Part shown: piece after piece, positions 1-8,671 of the stretch
Layout: each line of letters starts with the position of its first letter
How positions within the stretch are numbered: the first letter of the stretch is position 1
NCBI GenBank assembly: GCA_042095055.1
Contig: JBELBZ010000016.1
Span: 1-49,139 of the forward strand
Length of the DNA stretch: 49,139 nucleotides
Reading direction: 5' to 3'
Source: UBA8752 sp042095055
Lineage (GTDB): Bacteria > Bacteroidota > Bacteroidia > Flavobacteriales_D > Sanyastnellaceae
Position numbers and translations under genes: made by a program
The notes under the pieces: generated by a model
Databases searched by the model: none
Seen by the model: the letters and a program-made list of their open reading frames with translations, nothing else
Told to the model about the DNA's origin: nothing

Positions 1-384
1 GCCTTTGCAGGAGAATACATGGCGCGCGGTGTCAACGTGGTGGCCATTTCGAGCAACGATGTCGTGGGCTATCCCATGGACAGTCCCGACTTGATGAAAG
101 CCCTGGCGGAGGATCTGGACTTTGGGTTCCCTTACCTCTACGACGAAAGCCAAGAGGTGGCGCGGGCCTACGAAGCGGCCTGCACGCCCGATTTCAGCGT
201 ATTTGATGCGGACCGCAAATGCGTCTACCGCGGCCAGTTCGATGGAGCGAGGCCTGGCAATGAAGAGCCCATCACCGGTGCCGATATGCGGCGCGTACTC
301 GACCAATTGCTCGCGGGTGAAGTGGTCCCTGAGGAGGGACAGGTGCCGTCCCTCGGCTGCAACATCAAATGGAAGCCAGAATGA
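1..384 (+). CDS. Thioredoxin-like peroxiredoxin (Redoxin family), 5'-truncated
   Basis: The frame is open from the first base, so the start lies outside the window and only about 127 C-terminal residues are visible. The part containing 'NVVAISSNDV', the 'FPYLYDE' strand, 'YEAACTPDFSVFD' (the cis-Pro loop) and the terminal 'PSLGCNIKWKP' matches the AhpC/TSA-type thioredoxin proteins of the Prx-like group, which carry this conserved GCxIKW tail. The CxxC or peroxidatic Cys expected near the N-terminus is not in view. Its stop overlaps the start of glpK (ATGA), so it is probably co-transcribed with the glycerol genes. It probably reduces peroxides or disulfides; the substrate cannot be told from the sequence. 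Confidence 0.85.
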   Translation, partial: AFAGEYMARGVNVVAISSNDVVGYPMDSPDLMKALAEDLDFGFPYLYDESQEVARAYEAACTPDFSVFDADRKCVYRGQFDGARPGNEEPITGADMRRVLDQLLAGEVVPEEGQVPSLGCNIKWKPE

Positions 385-1895
385 GCCAATACATCCTCGC
401 CCTTGACCAGGGTACGACCAGCAGCCGCAGCCTCGTATTTGATGCCGGCGGGAGCATCCTGGGCATGGCCCAACAGGAATTCACACAGCACTATCCCCAG
501 CCGGGCTGGGTAGAGCATGACCCGGAAGAGATCCTGTCGACGCAGCTCGCCACCGCGCGGGAGGCCGTGGCGTCTGCTGGGCTGACGATGGCGGACATCG
601 CCGCGGTCGGCATCACCAACCAACGGGAAACCACCGTAGTCTGGGACCGCACCACCGGCAAAGCCATCCACAACGCCATCGTATGGCAGGACCGACGAAC
701 GGCCAACTTCTGCGACGGACTGCGCCGCGACGGCCACACCGAAGACATCCGGCAGCGCACCGGACTGGAAATCGACGCCTACTTCTCCGGCACCAAGGTC
801 CGCTGGATCCTAGACCACGTTGAAGGCGCCCGGGAAAGGGCCGAGCGCGGAGAACTCGCGTTTGGCACCGTCGACAGCTGGCTCATCTGGCACCTGACCG
901 GCGGCGCGGTGCACGCTACCGACCCCTCCAACGCTTCGCGCACCCTCCTCTTCAACCTCCACGACCTCGCTTGGGACAGCGCCATGTTGGACCTCCTTGG
1001 CGTGCCGGCCGCCATGCTGCCAGAGGTGCGACCCAGCAGCGGGGACTTTGGGACGGCCAGCGCTTTGTCTCCGGACGCCCCCCCTCCCATCGCAGGCGTG
1101 GCAGGCGACCAACAGTCCGCCCTTTTCGGACAGCAGTGCACCCGCCCAGGGATGGTCAAGAACACCTATGGTACGGGGTGCTTCATGCTCATGAATACGG
1201 GAACCGAAGCGGTGATGAGCCAGCACCGGCTGCTCACCACGGTGGCCTGGCAGATTGGCGGCGAAACGCATTATGCCCTCGAGGGCAGTGTCTTCATGGG
1301 CGGTGCTGTGGTACAATGGCTGCGGGATGAACTCGGCCTCATCGGAGACTCCTCCGAAATCGAGGCCCTCGCAGCCGAGGTGCCCGATGCAGATGGCGTG
1401 GTGCTTGTTCCAGCCTTTGCCGGCCTCGGAGCCCCACATTGGAACGGCCACGCCCGCGGCACCCTGTTTGGCCTGACGCGCGGAAGCGGAAAGGCCCACA
1501 TCGCCCGTGCAACGTTGGATGCCATCGCCCACCAAAGCGTGGAAGTTCTAAAGGCCATGGAAGCCGATGCAGGGGTGGCCATACCCGAACTCCGCGTCGA
1601 TGGTGGAGCTACGGTCAACGGTCTGCTCATGCAAGGCCAAAGCGACCTCCTCGGCATTCCCGTCGTGCGGCCTGAGGTCACTGAGACAACCGCTTTGGGC
1701 GCCGCCTACCTCGCAGGCCTGGCCGTGGGATACTGGGACAGCGCCGCCGATATCCAATCCCAATGGACCGCCGAGCGGACCTTTGAACCTGAGCTCGACG
1801 ACGCGGAACGACAAACTGCCAATGAACGCTGGCAACGCGCCGTTCGCGCCAGCCTGAGTTGGGCAGGAGACCGATCACCGGTCGTCACCCATTGA
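381..1895 (+). CDS. glpK: Glycerol kinase
   Basis: Glycerol kinase of the FGGY family phosphorylates glycerol with ATP to sn-glycerol 3-phosphate in the cytoplasm. The product is 504 residues, the usual family length. It begins 'MSQYILALDQGTTSSR', with the ATP-binding phosphate loop near residues 9-16. It contains 'GITNQRETTVVWD', 'NAIVWQDRR', 'DSWLIWHLTGG' and the C-terminal 'VDGGATVNGLLMQ' sugar-kinase motif. An in-frame ATG lies 12 bases upstream, but the start at 381 gives the canonical N-terminus and an ATGA overlap with the upstream stop, which suggests translational coupling. It is followed by glpD and glpF and forms a complete uptake and oxidation route for glycerol. Confidence 0.97.
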   Translation: MSQYILALDQGTTSSRSLVFDAGGSILGMAQQEFTQHYPQPGWVEHDPEEILSTQLATAREAVASAGLTMADIAAVGITNQRETTVVWDRTTGKAIHNAIVWQDRRTANFCDGLRRDGHTEDIRQRTGLEIDAYFSGTKVRWILDHVEGARERAERGELAFGTVDSWLIWHLTGGAVHATDPSNASRTLLFNLHDLAWDSAMLDLLGVPAAMLPEVRPSSGDFGTASALSPDAPPPIAGVAGDQQSALFGQQCTRPGMVKNTYGTGCFMLMNTGTEAVMSQHRLLTTVAWQIGGETHYALEGSVFMGGAVVQWLRDELGLIGDSSEIEALAAEVPDADGVVLVPAFAGLGAPHWNGHARGTLFGLTRGSGKAHIARATLDAIAHQSVEVLKAMEADAGVAIPELRVDGGATVNGLLMQGQSDLLGIPVVRPEVTETTALGAAYLAGLAVGYWDSAADIQSQWTAERTFEPELDDAERQTANERWQRAVRASLSWAGDRSPVVTH

Positions 1896-1918
1896 TCCTT
1901 GCCCAGAACTGTCACCCC

Positions 1919-3409
1919 ATGAAACTCCACCGGCCCACCATGCTCAAGCGCCTCCGCGAGGAAGGAGAATGGGACGTTTGCATCATCGGGGGCGGGGCCA
2001 CGGGGCTCGGCATTGCGCTGGAAGCCGCAGCCAGTGGGTTGCGCACCGCGTTGATTGAAGGACGCGACTTCGCCTCGGGAACTTCATCGCGCAGCACCAA
2101 ATTGGTTCATGGCGGTGTTCGATACCTCGAACAGGGGAAAATGGCCCTGGTCTCTGAGGCCCTTAAAGAGCGCGACCGCATGATGGTCAATGCTGGAGGA
2201 CACGTAGAAGACTGTGGATTCTTGATTCCGGTCAAACGCCGTTGGGCCCAGTTCTACTACGGCATTGGACTGAAGCTGTATGACCTGCTCGCAGGACGCC
2301 ACCGTTGGGGCCGCACCGCATGGGTCAATCGGAAAGACATCACACAACGGCTGCCTCACCTCGCACAGGCGGGCTTTATTGGAGCCTGGCGGTACCGCGA
2401 TGGGAGGTTCAATGATGCCGGACTGGCCCTCGGACTGGCCCGCACCGCAGCACAGCACGGCTGCACGCTGGTCAACCATTGCCGCGCAAAAGGCTTCAAA
2501 AAAGAGCATGGGCGCATCACCGGGGTCCAAGTAAACGATGGACCCACTGGAGAGGCCTTCACCTTGGATGCCAAGGTGGTGATCAATGCATGTGGTCCAT
2601 ACAGCGATGCCGTGTGCAGGCTGGATGATCCCGAACACGAAAACGAACTGAGGCCCAGTCAAGGCATCCACCTGGTGTTTGATGCCGATGTCCTCAAAGG
2701 CGGTGATGCCTTGCTGATTCCCAAGACGGACGACGGCCGCGTGCTGTTTGCCGTTCCTTGGCTGGGCAAGGTATTGGTGGGCACCACAGACACACCGGTG
2801 GACACCATAGACGCAGAGCCGCTCGCCTTAGATGCGGAGATTGCCTTTGTGCTCAATCACGCAAACCGCTTCCTCGGGCTTCAACTGAAACGCGAAGACA
2901 TCCGCAGCGTTTTTGCAGGCTTAAGGCCTCTGATTCAAGGGCGGCGCGACCACACTGCCAAGCTGTCGCGCAGCCATGAAGTCTCCGCTTCAGCCAGCGG
3001 TTTGGTCAGCGTCCGTGGAGGCAAGTGGACGACATACCGCAAAATGGCGGAAGACACGGTGCGTTTCCTGCGCAAGAAATCCGGTCTTGAGTTTGAGCCT
3101 GTCGACTCGAGCACTCTGCCCATCGATATGGGGGCCAACACCCACCGCGGGATGCACCCTGATGATCCCAAGGCCATGGCCATGGCAGTGGCCACTGCTG
3201 TTAGGGAGGAAATGTGCGCCACCGTAGAAGACTTTTTGGCCCGGCGCTTCCGCACCTTGTTTCTCGACGCTCGCTTGGCCCAAACCGCCGCACCAGCAGT
3301 GGCCACCCTGCTGGCAGAAGCCCAAGGAAAAAGCCCCACCTGGGCAGAAGAGCAATCCCAGCAGTTTATCCAATTGGCACGACATTACCTGCCTTCAAAC
3401 ACCCCTTGA
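1919..3409 (+). CDS. glpD: FAD-dependent glycerol-3-phosphate dehydrogenase
   Basis: Aerobic-type glycerol-3-phosphate dehydrogenase oxidises glycerol 3-phosphate to dihydroxyacetone phosphate and passes electrons to quinone at the inner membrane. The 496-residue product has the FAD-binding 'CIIGGGATGLG' motif at about residues 21-31, 'SGTSSRSTKLVHGGVRYLE', and the C-terminal 'VRGGKWTTYRKMAEDTV' signature of the DAO/GlpD family. The frame is open further upstream to 1859, but that extension overlaps glpK and lacks homology. The ATG at 1919 places the FAD motif at the normal distance. It is the second gene of the glpK-glpD-glpF operon, 23 bases after glpK and 2 bases before glpF. Confidence 0.96.
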   Translation: MKLHRPTMLKRLREEGEWDVCIIGGGATGLGIALEAAASGLRTALIEGRDFASGTSSRSTKLVHGGVRYLEQGKMALVSEALKERDRMMVNAGGHVEDCGFLIPVKRRWAQFYYGIGLKLYDLLAGRHRWGRTAWVNRKDITQRLPHLAQAGFIGAWRYRDGRFNDAGLALGLARTAAQHGCTLVNHCRAKGFKKEHGRITGVQVNDGPTGEAFTLDAKVVINACGPYSDAVCRLDDPEHENELRPSQGIHLVFDADVLKGGDALLIPKTDDGRVLFAVPWLGKVLVGTTDTPVDTIDAEPLALDAEIAFVLNHANRFLGLQLKREDIRSVFAGLRPLIQGRRDHTAKLSRSHEVSASASGLVSVRGGKWTTYRKMAEDTVRFLRKKSGLEFEPVDSSTLPIDMGANTHRGMHPDDPKAMAMAVATAVREEMCATVEDFLARRFRTLFLDARLAQTAAPAVATLLAEAQGKSPTWAEEQSQQFIQLARHYLPSNTP

Positions 3410-3411
3410 TC

Positions 3412-4119
3412 ATGGAACCATACATCGCTGAATTTGTAGGCACAGCCTTGCTTATGCTCTTTGGGAGCGGCGTTGTCGCCAACGTCCTGCTTGAGAAGAC
3501 CAAAGGCAAAGCTGAGGGATTGCTTGTCATATGTTGGGCTTGGGCGATGGCCGTTTTCTTTGGCGTATTCGCCTGCACAGCCCTCGGGGGCAGTGGCCAC
3601 TTGAATCCTGCTGTGACCATCGGATTTGCGGCTTTTAATGGGTTCGATGTCAGCATGGTCCCCGGTTATGTTGCTGCTCAGATGTCAGGGGCTTTTGTAG
3701 GTTCAAGCCTGGCTTGGCTGGCTTACAAACCCCATTACGACATCACAACCGATGCCGACGACATCCTGGCCACGTTCTCCACTTCCCCTGCCATTCGAAA
3801 CGCAAAATGGAACCTCGTGACAGAAGCCATCGGCACGTTTGCATTGGTCTTTGGAGCATTGAGCATTTCGGAGCCAACAGACAGTTTGGGCGCCCTCGAA
3901 GCATTGCCTGTGGGCTTGTTGGTATTGGGCATTGGACTCGCTCTGGGCGGCCCTACCGGCTATGCCATCAATCCCGCCCGAGACCTCGGACCGAGGATCG
4001 CCCATGCGGTGCTCCCTATTTCTGGAAAGCGTGACAGCGACTGGTCTTATGCATGGGTTCCTGTCGTTGGGCCCATCGCCGGCGGCCTTTTGGGGGCCTT
4101 CTTGTTTAGCTGCCTGTGA
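3412..4119 (+). CDS. glpF: Glycerol facilitator (MIP family aquaglyceroporin)
   Basis: Inner-membrane channel for facilitated entry of glycerol. The 235-residue product has the two half-helix boxes of the MIP family: 'GHLNPAVTIG' (NPA at about 65-67) and 'GYAINPARDLGPR' (NPA at about 187-189). The Asp directly after NPAR is typical of glycerol facilitators rather than water-selective aquaporins. Six hydrophobic segments are apparent. The frame extends upstream inside glpD, but the ATG at 3412, two bases after the glpD stop, gives the canonical 'MEPYIAEFVGT' start. It completes the glycerol operon. The gene converges on the beta-mannosidase gene 40 bases downstream. Confidence 0.96.
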   Translation: MEPYIAEFVGTALLMLFGSGVVANVLLEKTKGKAEGLLVICWAWAMAVFFGVFACTALGGSGHLNPAVTIGFAAFNGFDVSMVPGYVAAQMSGAFVGSSLAWLAYKPHYDITTDADDILATFSTSPAIRNAKWNLVTEAIGTFALVFGALSISEPTDSLGALEALPVGLLVLGIGLALGGPTGYAINPARDLGPRIAHAVLPISGKRDSDWSYAWVPVVGPIAGGLLGAFLFSCL

Positions 4120-4159
4120 ACCGGAAGCCCGTGCAAACCTCAACGCGCATCAGCGCACG

Positions 4160-6727
4160 TCAGCGCGCATCCGCGTACATGCCCAAGTGGGCCACTTTGA
4201 CTTGCTGGGGCACCACTTCATCGCCGTCAGAAGATTGAAAACCAATCCAGTATCTCTGTCCGGGCAACAGGATAAAGCCGTTGTTCTCAAACCGCCCTTG
4301 CGTTGTTGAAGTCAATTGAACCCCGCAGGCTACAGCGTCGGAACTCAACCAAACCCCACCCACCTCGGGGGTGCATTGCACCTCGACAGTTGACCAATTC
4401 ATCGCCGCAGGTCTGTCCAAAGCCACAATACCGGAATCCAAAGGCAGGCCTTGGTCAGACATCCAAGACCACGCCAGAAACGCCTGGTTTTGCTTCCGGG
4501 GTTGTGCGGTGATTTCCAGGTATCCCACACCAGCGCTGACTTTGAGGTCTGCGCGGCCTGACGACAGCGTATCCGCCGCCTCATCGAGGATGGCCCATTC
4601 CGCTCTGCCCAACACCGGAGTAGCACCAAGGTTTTGAGCCAGCAATCGGATTTGATCGTCTCTGCTGCGGTCCTGCATCAACCGTACCGGCTGATTCGCA
4701 TGGCGCACAGCATGGTGCGCCAATTTCCACCGACCCGCATGGTCCACTGTCGACCACGAAACGGTGGGCCAAACGTCGTCCAACTGCCAATACAACGAAC
4801 CTGCCGTCTTTTTGGGTGCGCAACGGTGGCGCTCCAAGGCTTGGCGCAAGCCCTCAGCTTGGGTCAGTTGGGTCAAATGAATCCAGCGGTCCAAGCGGTC
4901 CATTCCCGGAGCTGTGGTCGAATCGGGATTCGCGAAATAACGCGATGCGTAATACCGCATCATGTCCCAACCGTCAAAGCCTGGCTCCAACCAGTCCATG
5001 GAACACCGTTGCCTGAACTGCAGCACACTGTCCTCAAAATGAACAACGCCGACCTCCGCCAAGGTTTTTCTGCTGGGCACACTTTGCAAGCCGTACTCAC
5101 TGGCAAACCGTCCGGACTCCTTGGAGTAATAATCGAAATCTGCCTTTCCAAACCAGACCCCCCAATCGTGCTGGTCCCCAGACCGCCCATTTTCGAGCCC
5201 ATCGTATGGCGCGAAATCCGGATCAGCGTGTGGCGATGAAGGCCAATAAAAGCCCCCATCCAATGCCCCGATCAAAAGGGGCAGCGCCTCTTCAAAAACC
5301 GAAGCGTAAGCGTTTCTGACTGCTGCAGAATCTGACCCGTGTAAACCGTAGAGGTCCTGCCAGCCCCAAGCGCGCCAAGCATGCTCGGATTCGTTGTTTC
5401 CGCACCACAAGGCCAAGGATGTTCTGTTGCGCAAACGGCGCACCGATTCTTCGGCCTCGGCCAAAAAATTTTGCTTCCAATGGTCATCCTCAGGCACCAT
5501 AGCACAAGCCGACATGAAATCTTGCCAAACCAATATTCCATGGGTGTCACAGAGATCATAAAGCTCTTCGTCGCCATAAACACCACCGCCCCATATGCGG
5601 ATCATGTTCATGTTCGCCGCGGTTACGTGCCCCATCATTTCCGTCAATTTGTCCCGAGACTGCACCAGAAAATGGTCCGGTGGAATCACATTGGCGCCAC
5701 GCAACTGAACGGGTTTGCCATTCACTTCACATCGAAAGGAACGGCCAAATTCATCCTTTGCCCTGAGCCATCTCAAGGTGCGAACACCAAACCGATGGGT
5801 GTCCCCTTTTCCCGTTTGTGATCGCCACATCAAATGGTACAACGGTTGCCCTCCCATGCCCAAGGGCCACCACAATTCTGGCGCACTCCATGCGATTTCA
5901 TACTTGCGGTCAGAAAGGCGCTCAACGTCCACCTTCACCAATGAATCCCGCAGGGTCAATTCCCAATCGAGCAAGGGCACAGGACCATCAAAAGTCAGCG
6001 CGTAACGCACCGAGTCCCCATTGCACTCCTCGAGTTCAAACACCACATCTGGCAGTTGAGCAGCCGGCCTCACCCACCTCACAGGTTTCCAGATCCCGCT
6101 GGTGACCAATCGGGGACCCCAGTCCCAACCAAAATGATACATCGCCTTTCTGGTGACCGCACTCGTCTGCTTCCCGATGGGTCGAGCTTCATTGCTCGCG
6201 GGTATCGGCCACGGCGAACGGTCTAAAAGCGCTTGTCCTCTCTTTACCGGACTGTGCAAGACCACTTCGAGGGTGTCACCCACAGCATTTACGGGAAGGG
6301 CGACCTGCCAACTCCTGTGCATGTTGTCCGACTGCAACACGGTGTCTCCCCCCAACAGCACAGTCGCATAAGTATCCAGCCCTTCGAACAGCACTTCCCA
6401 GCCCCCTGAGTCATTGGGCATTGGTGGAACTGTGCAGCGGTAGCGCCAGTCTTCGTCTTCCATCCACACGAGGCCCTTTTCCTCCATTCCTGTCAATGGG
6501 TGCTCAATCAAACCTTGTCGCAGAAGGTCCTGATGGATACAACCGGGCACTTCGGCTGGCCACCACATTTCAGCGGTGTCTTGAAATGCCCAGTTCTCCC
6601 AAGGCTCCCCCGTCGAGGAATCAACGGCCGTCTCCGGAACCCCACACCCCATCGAAGTTGCCAACGACAACACAATCAGCACCTTCAACAGAAAACACGA
6701 GGGGAAACAAACGGATGATTCAGGCAT
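4160..6727 (-). CDS. GH2 beta-mannosidase-like lipoprotein
   Basis: Exported glycoside hydrolase of family 2, closest in pattern to beta-mannosidases ('WWPAEVPGCIHQDLL', 'YHFGWDWGPRLVTSGIWKPV', 'SAPELWWPLGMGGQPLY', 'IRIWGGGVYGDEELYDLCD'). The acid/base Glu is in 'WCGNNESEHAW' (about residue 446) and the nucleophile Glu in 'FASEYGLQS' (about 544). The 855-residue length fits the family. The N-terminus is a lipoprotein-type signal with a candidate modified Cys at about 28 ('LATSMGC'), implying attachment to a membrane. The frame runs upstream to 6796, but that would overlap the divergent gene; the ATG at 6727 gives a proper signal peptide and leaves a 67-base shared promoter region. It probably removes terminal mannose from mannan or glycoprotein glycans. 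Confidence 0.92.
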   Translation of the reverse strand: MPESSVCFPSCFLLKVLIVLSLATSMGCGVPETAVDSSTGEPWENWAFQDTAEMWWPAEVPGCIHQDLLRQGLIEHPLTGMEEKGLVWMEDEDWRYRCTVPPMPNDSGGWEVLFEGLDTYATVLLGGDTVLQSDNMHRSWQVALPVNAVGDTLEVVLHSPVKRGQALLDRSPWPIPASNEARPIGKQTSAVTRKAMYHFGWDWGPRLVTSGIWKPVRWVRPAAQLPDVVFELEECNGDSVRYALTFDGPVPLLDWELTLRDSLVKVDVERLSDRKYEIAWSAPELWWPLGMGGQPLYHLMWRSQTGKGDTHRFGVRTLRWLRAKDEFGRSFRCEVNGKPVQLRGANVIPPDHFLVQSRDKLTEMMGHVTAANMNMIRIWGGGVYGDEELYDLCDTHGILVWQDFMSACAMVPEDDHWKQNFLAEAEESVRRLRNRTSLALWCGNNESEHAWRAWGWQDLYGLHGSDSAAVRNAYASVFEEALPLLIGALDGGFYWPSSPHADPDFAPYDGLENGRSGDQHDWGVWFGKADFDYYSKESGRFASEYGLQSVPSRKTLAEVGVVHFEDSVLQFRQRCSMDWLEPGFDGWDMMRYYASRYFANPDSTTAPGMDRLDRWIHLTQLTQAEGLRQALERHRCAPKKTAGSLYWQLDDVWPTVSWSTVDHAGRWKLAHHAVRHANQPVRLMQDRSRDDQIRLLAQNLGATPVLGRAEWAILDEAADTLSSGRADLKVSAGVGYLEITAQPRKQNQAFLAWSWMSDQGLPLDSGIVALDRPAAMNWSTVEVQCTPEVGGVWLSSDAVACGVQLTSTTQGRFENNGFILLPGQRYWIGFQSSDGDEVVPQQVKVAHLGMYADAR

Positions 6728-6745
6728 TGTCTCAAAAGTCATCAG

Positions 6746-6768
6746 AACATCGTCAATGGTACGATGTT
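6746..6768. promoter_or_regulatory. Inverted repeat in divergent promoter region
   Basis: A perfect 8-base inverted repeat, AACATCGT-N7-ACGATGTT, sits in the 67-base gap between the divergently transcribed beta-mannosidase and fasciclin genes. Its position and symmetry fit an operator for a dimeric regulator acting on both genes. The binding protein is unknown and no regulator gene lies next to it. Confidence 0.45.
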
Positions 6769-6794
6769 GTTTTAATTCATTCACAACCACTACC

Positions 6795-8594
6795 ATGCGT
6801 TATCTGCTTACCCTCTTGGGTGTATTCGTTGGCACCATCGCCACGTTTGCCCAATGCGACGGAGACCATCATGTCGCCGTCTACAACTACGAAATTCATC
6901 CTTCAGAACTGACCATACAAGTTGGCGAATCTGTGTCTTTTACCAACTACGGTGGGTGGCACAGCATCAATGGCGAAACCAGCTTCACGGGTGAGGATTT
7001 TGACAACCCCGTTCCCTTCAGCCTGCCATCCAGCTATGCTTGGTGGTTCTTTAACGATTGCATGGGCACCGTCACTTTTGACGTCCCCGGCGTGTACCAG
7101 TTCGAAGATGGAGTGGGCAACAACGCCGAACATGAGGGCATGGTCGGCACCATCATTGTCGAAGACGACGATGCGACAACGGTCGTGGATGTCATTGTCA
7201 ACAGCGACGTGCACAACCTGCTCGAAGCCGCCGTGATCGAAGCCGACCTCGCTGGAGCACTCTCCGGAGAAGGCCCCTTCACCGTGTTCGCCCCTACCGA
7301 CGATGCCTTCTTGGCTTTGGCTGGAGCCTTGGACGCTTCTGCAGAAGACCTCCTGGCCTTGCCTGAGCTCGCCGACATCCTCCTCTACCACGTGTTGGGT
7401 GCGCAGGTGCTCTCTACAGACCTCGCCGACGGCGCCACCGCCACCACCCTCCTCGGAGAAGACGTAACCGTCACCATCAATGACGATGGCATCTTCATCA
7501 ACGACGCCCAAGTCACCGTAGCCGACATCGTGACCGACAACGGTGTGGTCCACGTCATCGACGCCGTACTGCTCCCTCCAACGGAGCCTGAGACCACTAC
7601 GGTCGTGGATGTCATTGTCAACAGCGACGTGCACAACCTGCTCGAAGCCGCCGTGATCGAAGCCGACCTCGCTGGAGCACTCTCCGGAGAAGGCCCCTTC
7701 ACCGTGTTCGCCCCTACCGACGATGCCTTCTTGGCTTTGGCTGGAGCCTTGGACGCTTCTGCAGAAGACCTCCTGGCCTTGCCTGAGCTCGCCGACATCC
7801 TCCTCTACCACGTGTTGGGTGCGCAGGTGCTCTCTACAGACCTCGCCGACGGCGCCACCGCCACCACCCTCCTCGGAGAAGACGTAACCGTCACCATCAA
7901 TGACGATGGCATCTTCATCAACGACGCCCAAGTCACCGTAGCCGACATCGTGACCGACAACGGTGTGGTCCACGTCATCGACGCCGTACTGCTCGCACCC
8001 GAGCCCTACACAGTGGTGGACGTGATCGTCAACAGCGACGTACACAATGTTTTGGAGGCCGCAGTCATTGAAGCCGATTTGGCGGGAGCACTTTCCGGAG
8101 AAGGCCCCTTCACCGTGTTCGCCCCTACCGATGATGCCTTTGCGGCCCTCGCTGCAGCATTAAATGCCACTGCTGAAGACCTTTTGGCCCTGCCAGAGCT
8201 CGCCAACATTCTGCTCTACCACGTGGTAGGAGCACAGGTACTTTCCACTGATCTCAGCGACGGCGCTACCGCCACCACCCTTCTCGGAGAAGACGTGGAG
8301 GTCAGCATTGAATGCGACGGCTCCATCTTTATCAATGACGCACAAGTCACCGTAGCCGATATCGTCACAGACAATGGCGTGGTTCACGTCATTGACGCTG
8401 TACTCTTGCCACCGGCTCCAGAAAGCGACTGCGCCGATGGAGACTGCTGTGGAGAAGGCACCATATGGGATGCTGAACTCGGCCAATGTGTGGTCGACGA
8501 CGACGGCTGCCCCCAAGATGTAGATGGAGACTTCTTCATTTCAGTGGGAGACGTATTGAGCATCTTGGTCTACTTCGGCCACGACTGCAACTGA
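6795..8594 (+). CDS. Secreted cupredoxin-like / three-fasciclin-domain protein with dockerin-like C-terminus
   Basis: Exported 599-residue protein. A signal peptide ends near 'TIATFAQ'. Residues about 20-125 form a plastocyanin-like domain ('EIHPSELTIQVGESVSFTN', 'GWHSING', 'AEHEGMVGTIIVE'); the usual Cys ligand is not visible, so copper binding is uncertain. Three fasciclin (FAS1) domains follow, each with 'GPFTVFAPTDDAF' and 'NGVVHVIDAVLL'. The first two are encoded by identical 396-bp DNA and the third is diverged. The C-terminus is Cys-rich and then dockerin-like ('DVDGDFFISVGDVLS'). FAS1 domains are known for adhesion, so a surface or matrix adhesion role is inferred. The ATG at 6795 starts the signal peptide; the longer frame to 6756 runs through the inverted repeat. 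Confidence 0.9.
   Translation: MRYLLTLLGVFVGTIATFAQCDGDHHVAVYNYEIHPSELTIQVGESVSFTNYGGWHSINGETSFTGEDFDNPVPFSLPSSYAWWFFNDCMGTVTFDVPGVYQFEDGVGNNAEHEGMVGTIIVEDDDATTVVDVIVNSDVHNLLEAAVIEADLAGALSGEGPFTVFAPTDDAFLALAGALDASAEDLLALPELADILLYHVLGAQVLSTDLADGATATTLLGEDVTVTINDDGIFINDAQVTVADIVTDNGVVHVIDAVLLPPTEPETTTVVDVIVNSDVHNLLEAAVIEADLAGALSGEGPFTVFAPTDDAFLALAGALDASAEDLLALPELADILLYHVLGAQVLSTDLADGATATTLLGEDVTVTINDDGIFINDAQVTVADIVTDNGVVHVIDAVLLAPEPYTVVDVIVNSDVHNVLEAAVIEADLAGALSGEGPFTVFAPTDDAFAALAAALNATAEDLLALPELANILLYHVVGAQVLSTDLSDGATATTLLGEDVEVSIECDGSIFINDAQVTVADIVTDNGVVHVIDAVLLPPAPESDCADGDCCGEGTIWDAELGQCVVDDDGCPQDVDGDFFISVGDVLSILVYFGHDCN
7179..7574 (+). repeat. Perfect 396-bp tandem repeat, copy 1 (FAS1 domain 1)
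   Basis: Base-for-base identical to 7599-7994 by direct comparison of every line. The period is 420 bp (140 codons), so the repeat keeps the reading frame and encodes one FAS1 domain. The 24 bases between copies encode a short linker that differs from the linkers elsewhere. Confidence 0.95.
7599..7994 (+). repeat. Perfect 396-bp tandem repeat, copy 2 (FAS1 domain 2)
   Basis: Identical to 7179-7574. The third domain, starting near 8014, encodes a similar protein but has many synonymous changes. Copies 1 and 2 are therefore a recent duplication or have been homogenised by gene conversion. Confidence 0.95.
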
Positions 8595-8620
8595 TGTTGC
8601 GATCTTCATGAATGAAACCG

Positions 8621-8652
8621 AAAAGGGGCTGCATGTGTAGCCCCTTTTTTTT
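8621..8652 (+). terminator. Rho-independent terminator after the fasciclin gene
   Basis: The stem AAAAGGGGCT / AGCCCCTTTT has an 8-base loop and a run of eight T. It lies 27 bases after the fasciclin stop. It falls inside an upstream in-frame extension of the next gene, which argues that the next gene starts downstream at 8672 or 8678. Confidence 0.85.
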
Positions 8653-8671
8653 GAGCTTACTTTCCCAGTTC

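Noticed and set aside
4130..4180. GC-rich CGCGCATCAGCGC-type repeats between glpF and the mannosidase gene
   Set aside because: They are short and imperfect, partly inside the mannosidase stop region, and lack a T run, so neither a terminator nor a repeat element can be supported.
6756..6794. Longer N-terminus for the fasciclin protein
   Set aside because: The extension runs through the inverted repeat and would place residues before a normal signal peptide. The ATG at 6795 is preferred.
7179..7994. Possible CRISPR or satellite array
   Set aside because: The repeat unit is a 396-bp coding domain with only two perfect copies; there are no short regular repeats with unique spacers.
6903..8045. 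380-residue open frame on the minus strand
   Set aside because: It is antisense to the fasciclin gene, repeats with its tandem duplication, and has no signal or domain. It is a by-product of the coding strand's codon bias.
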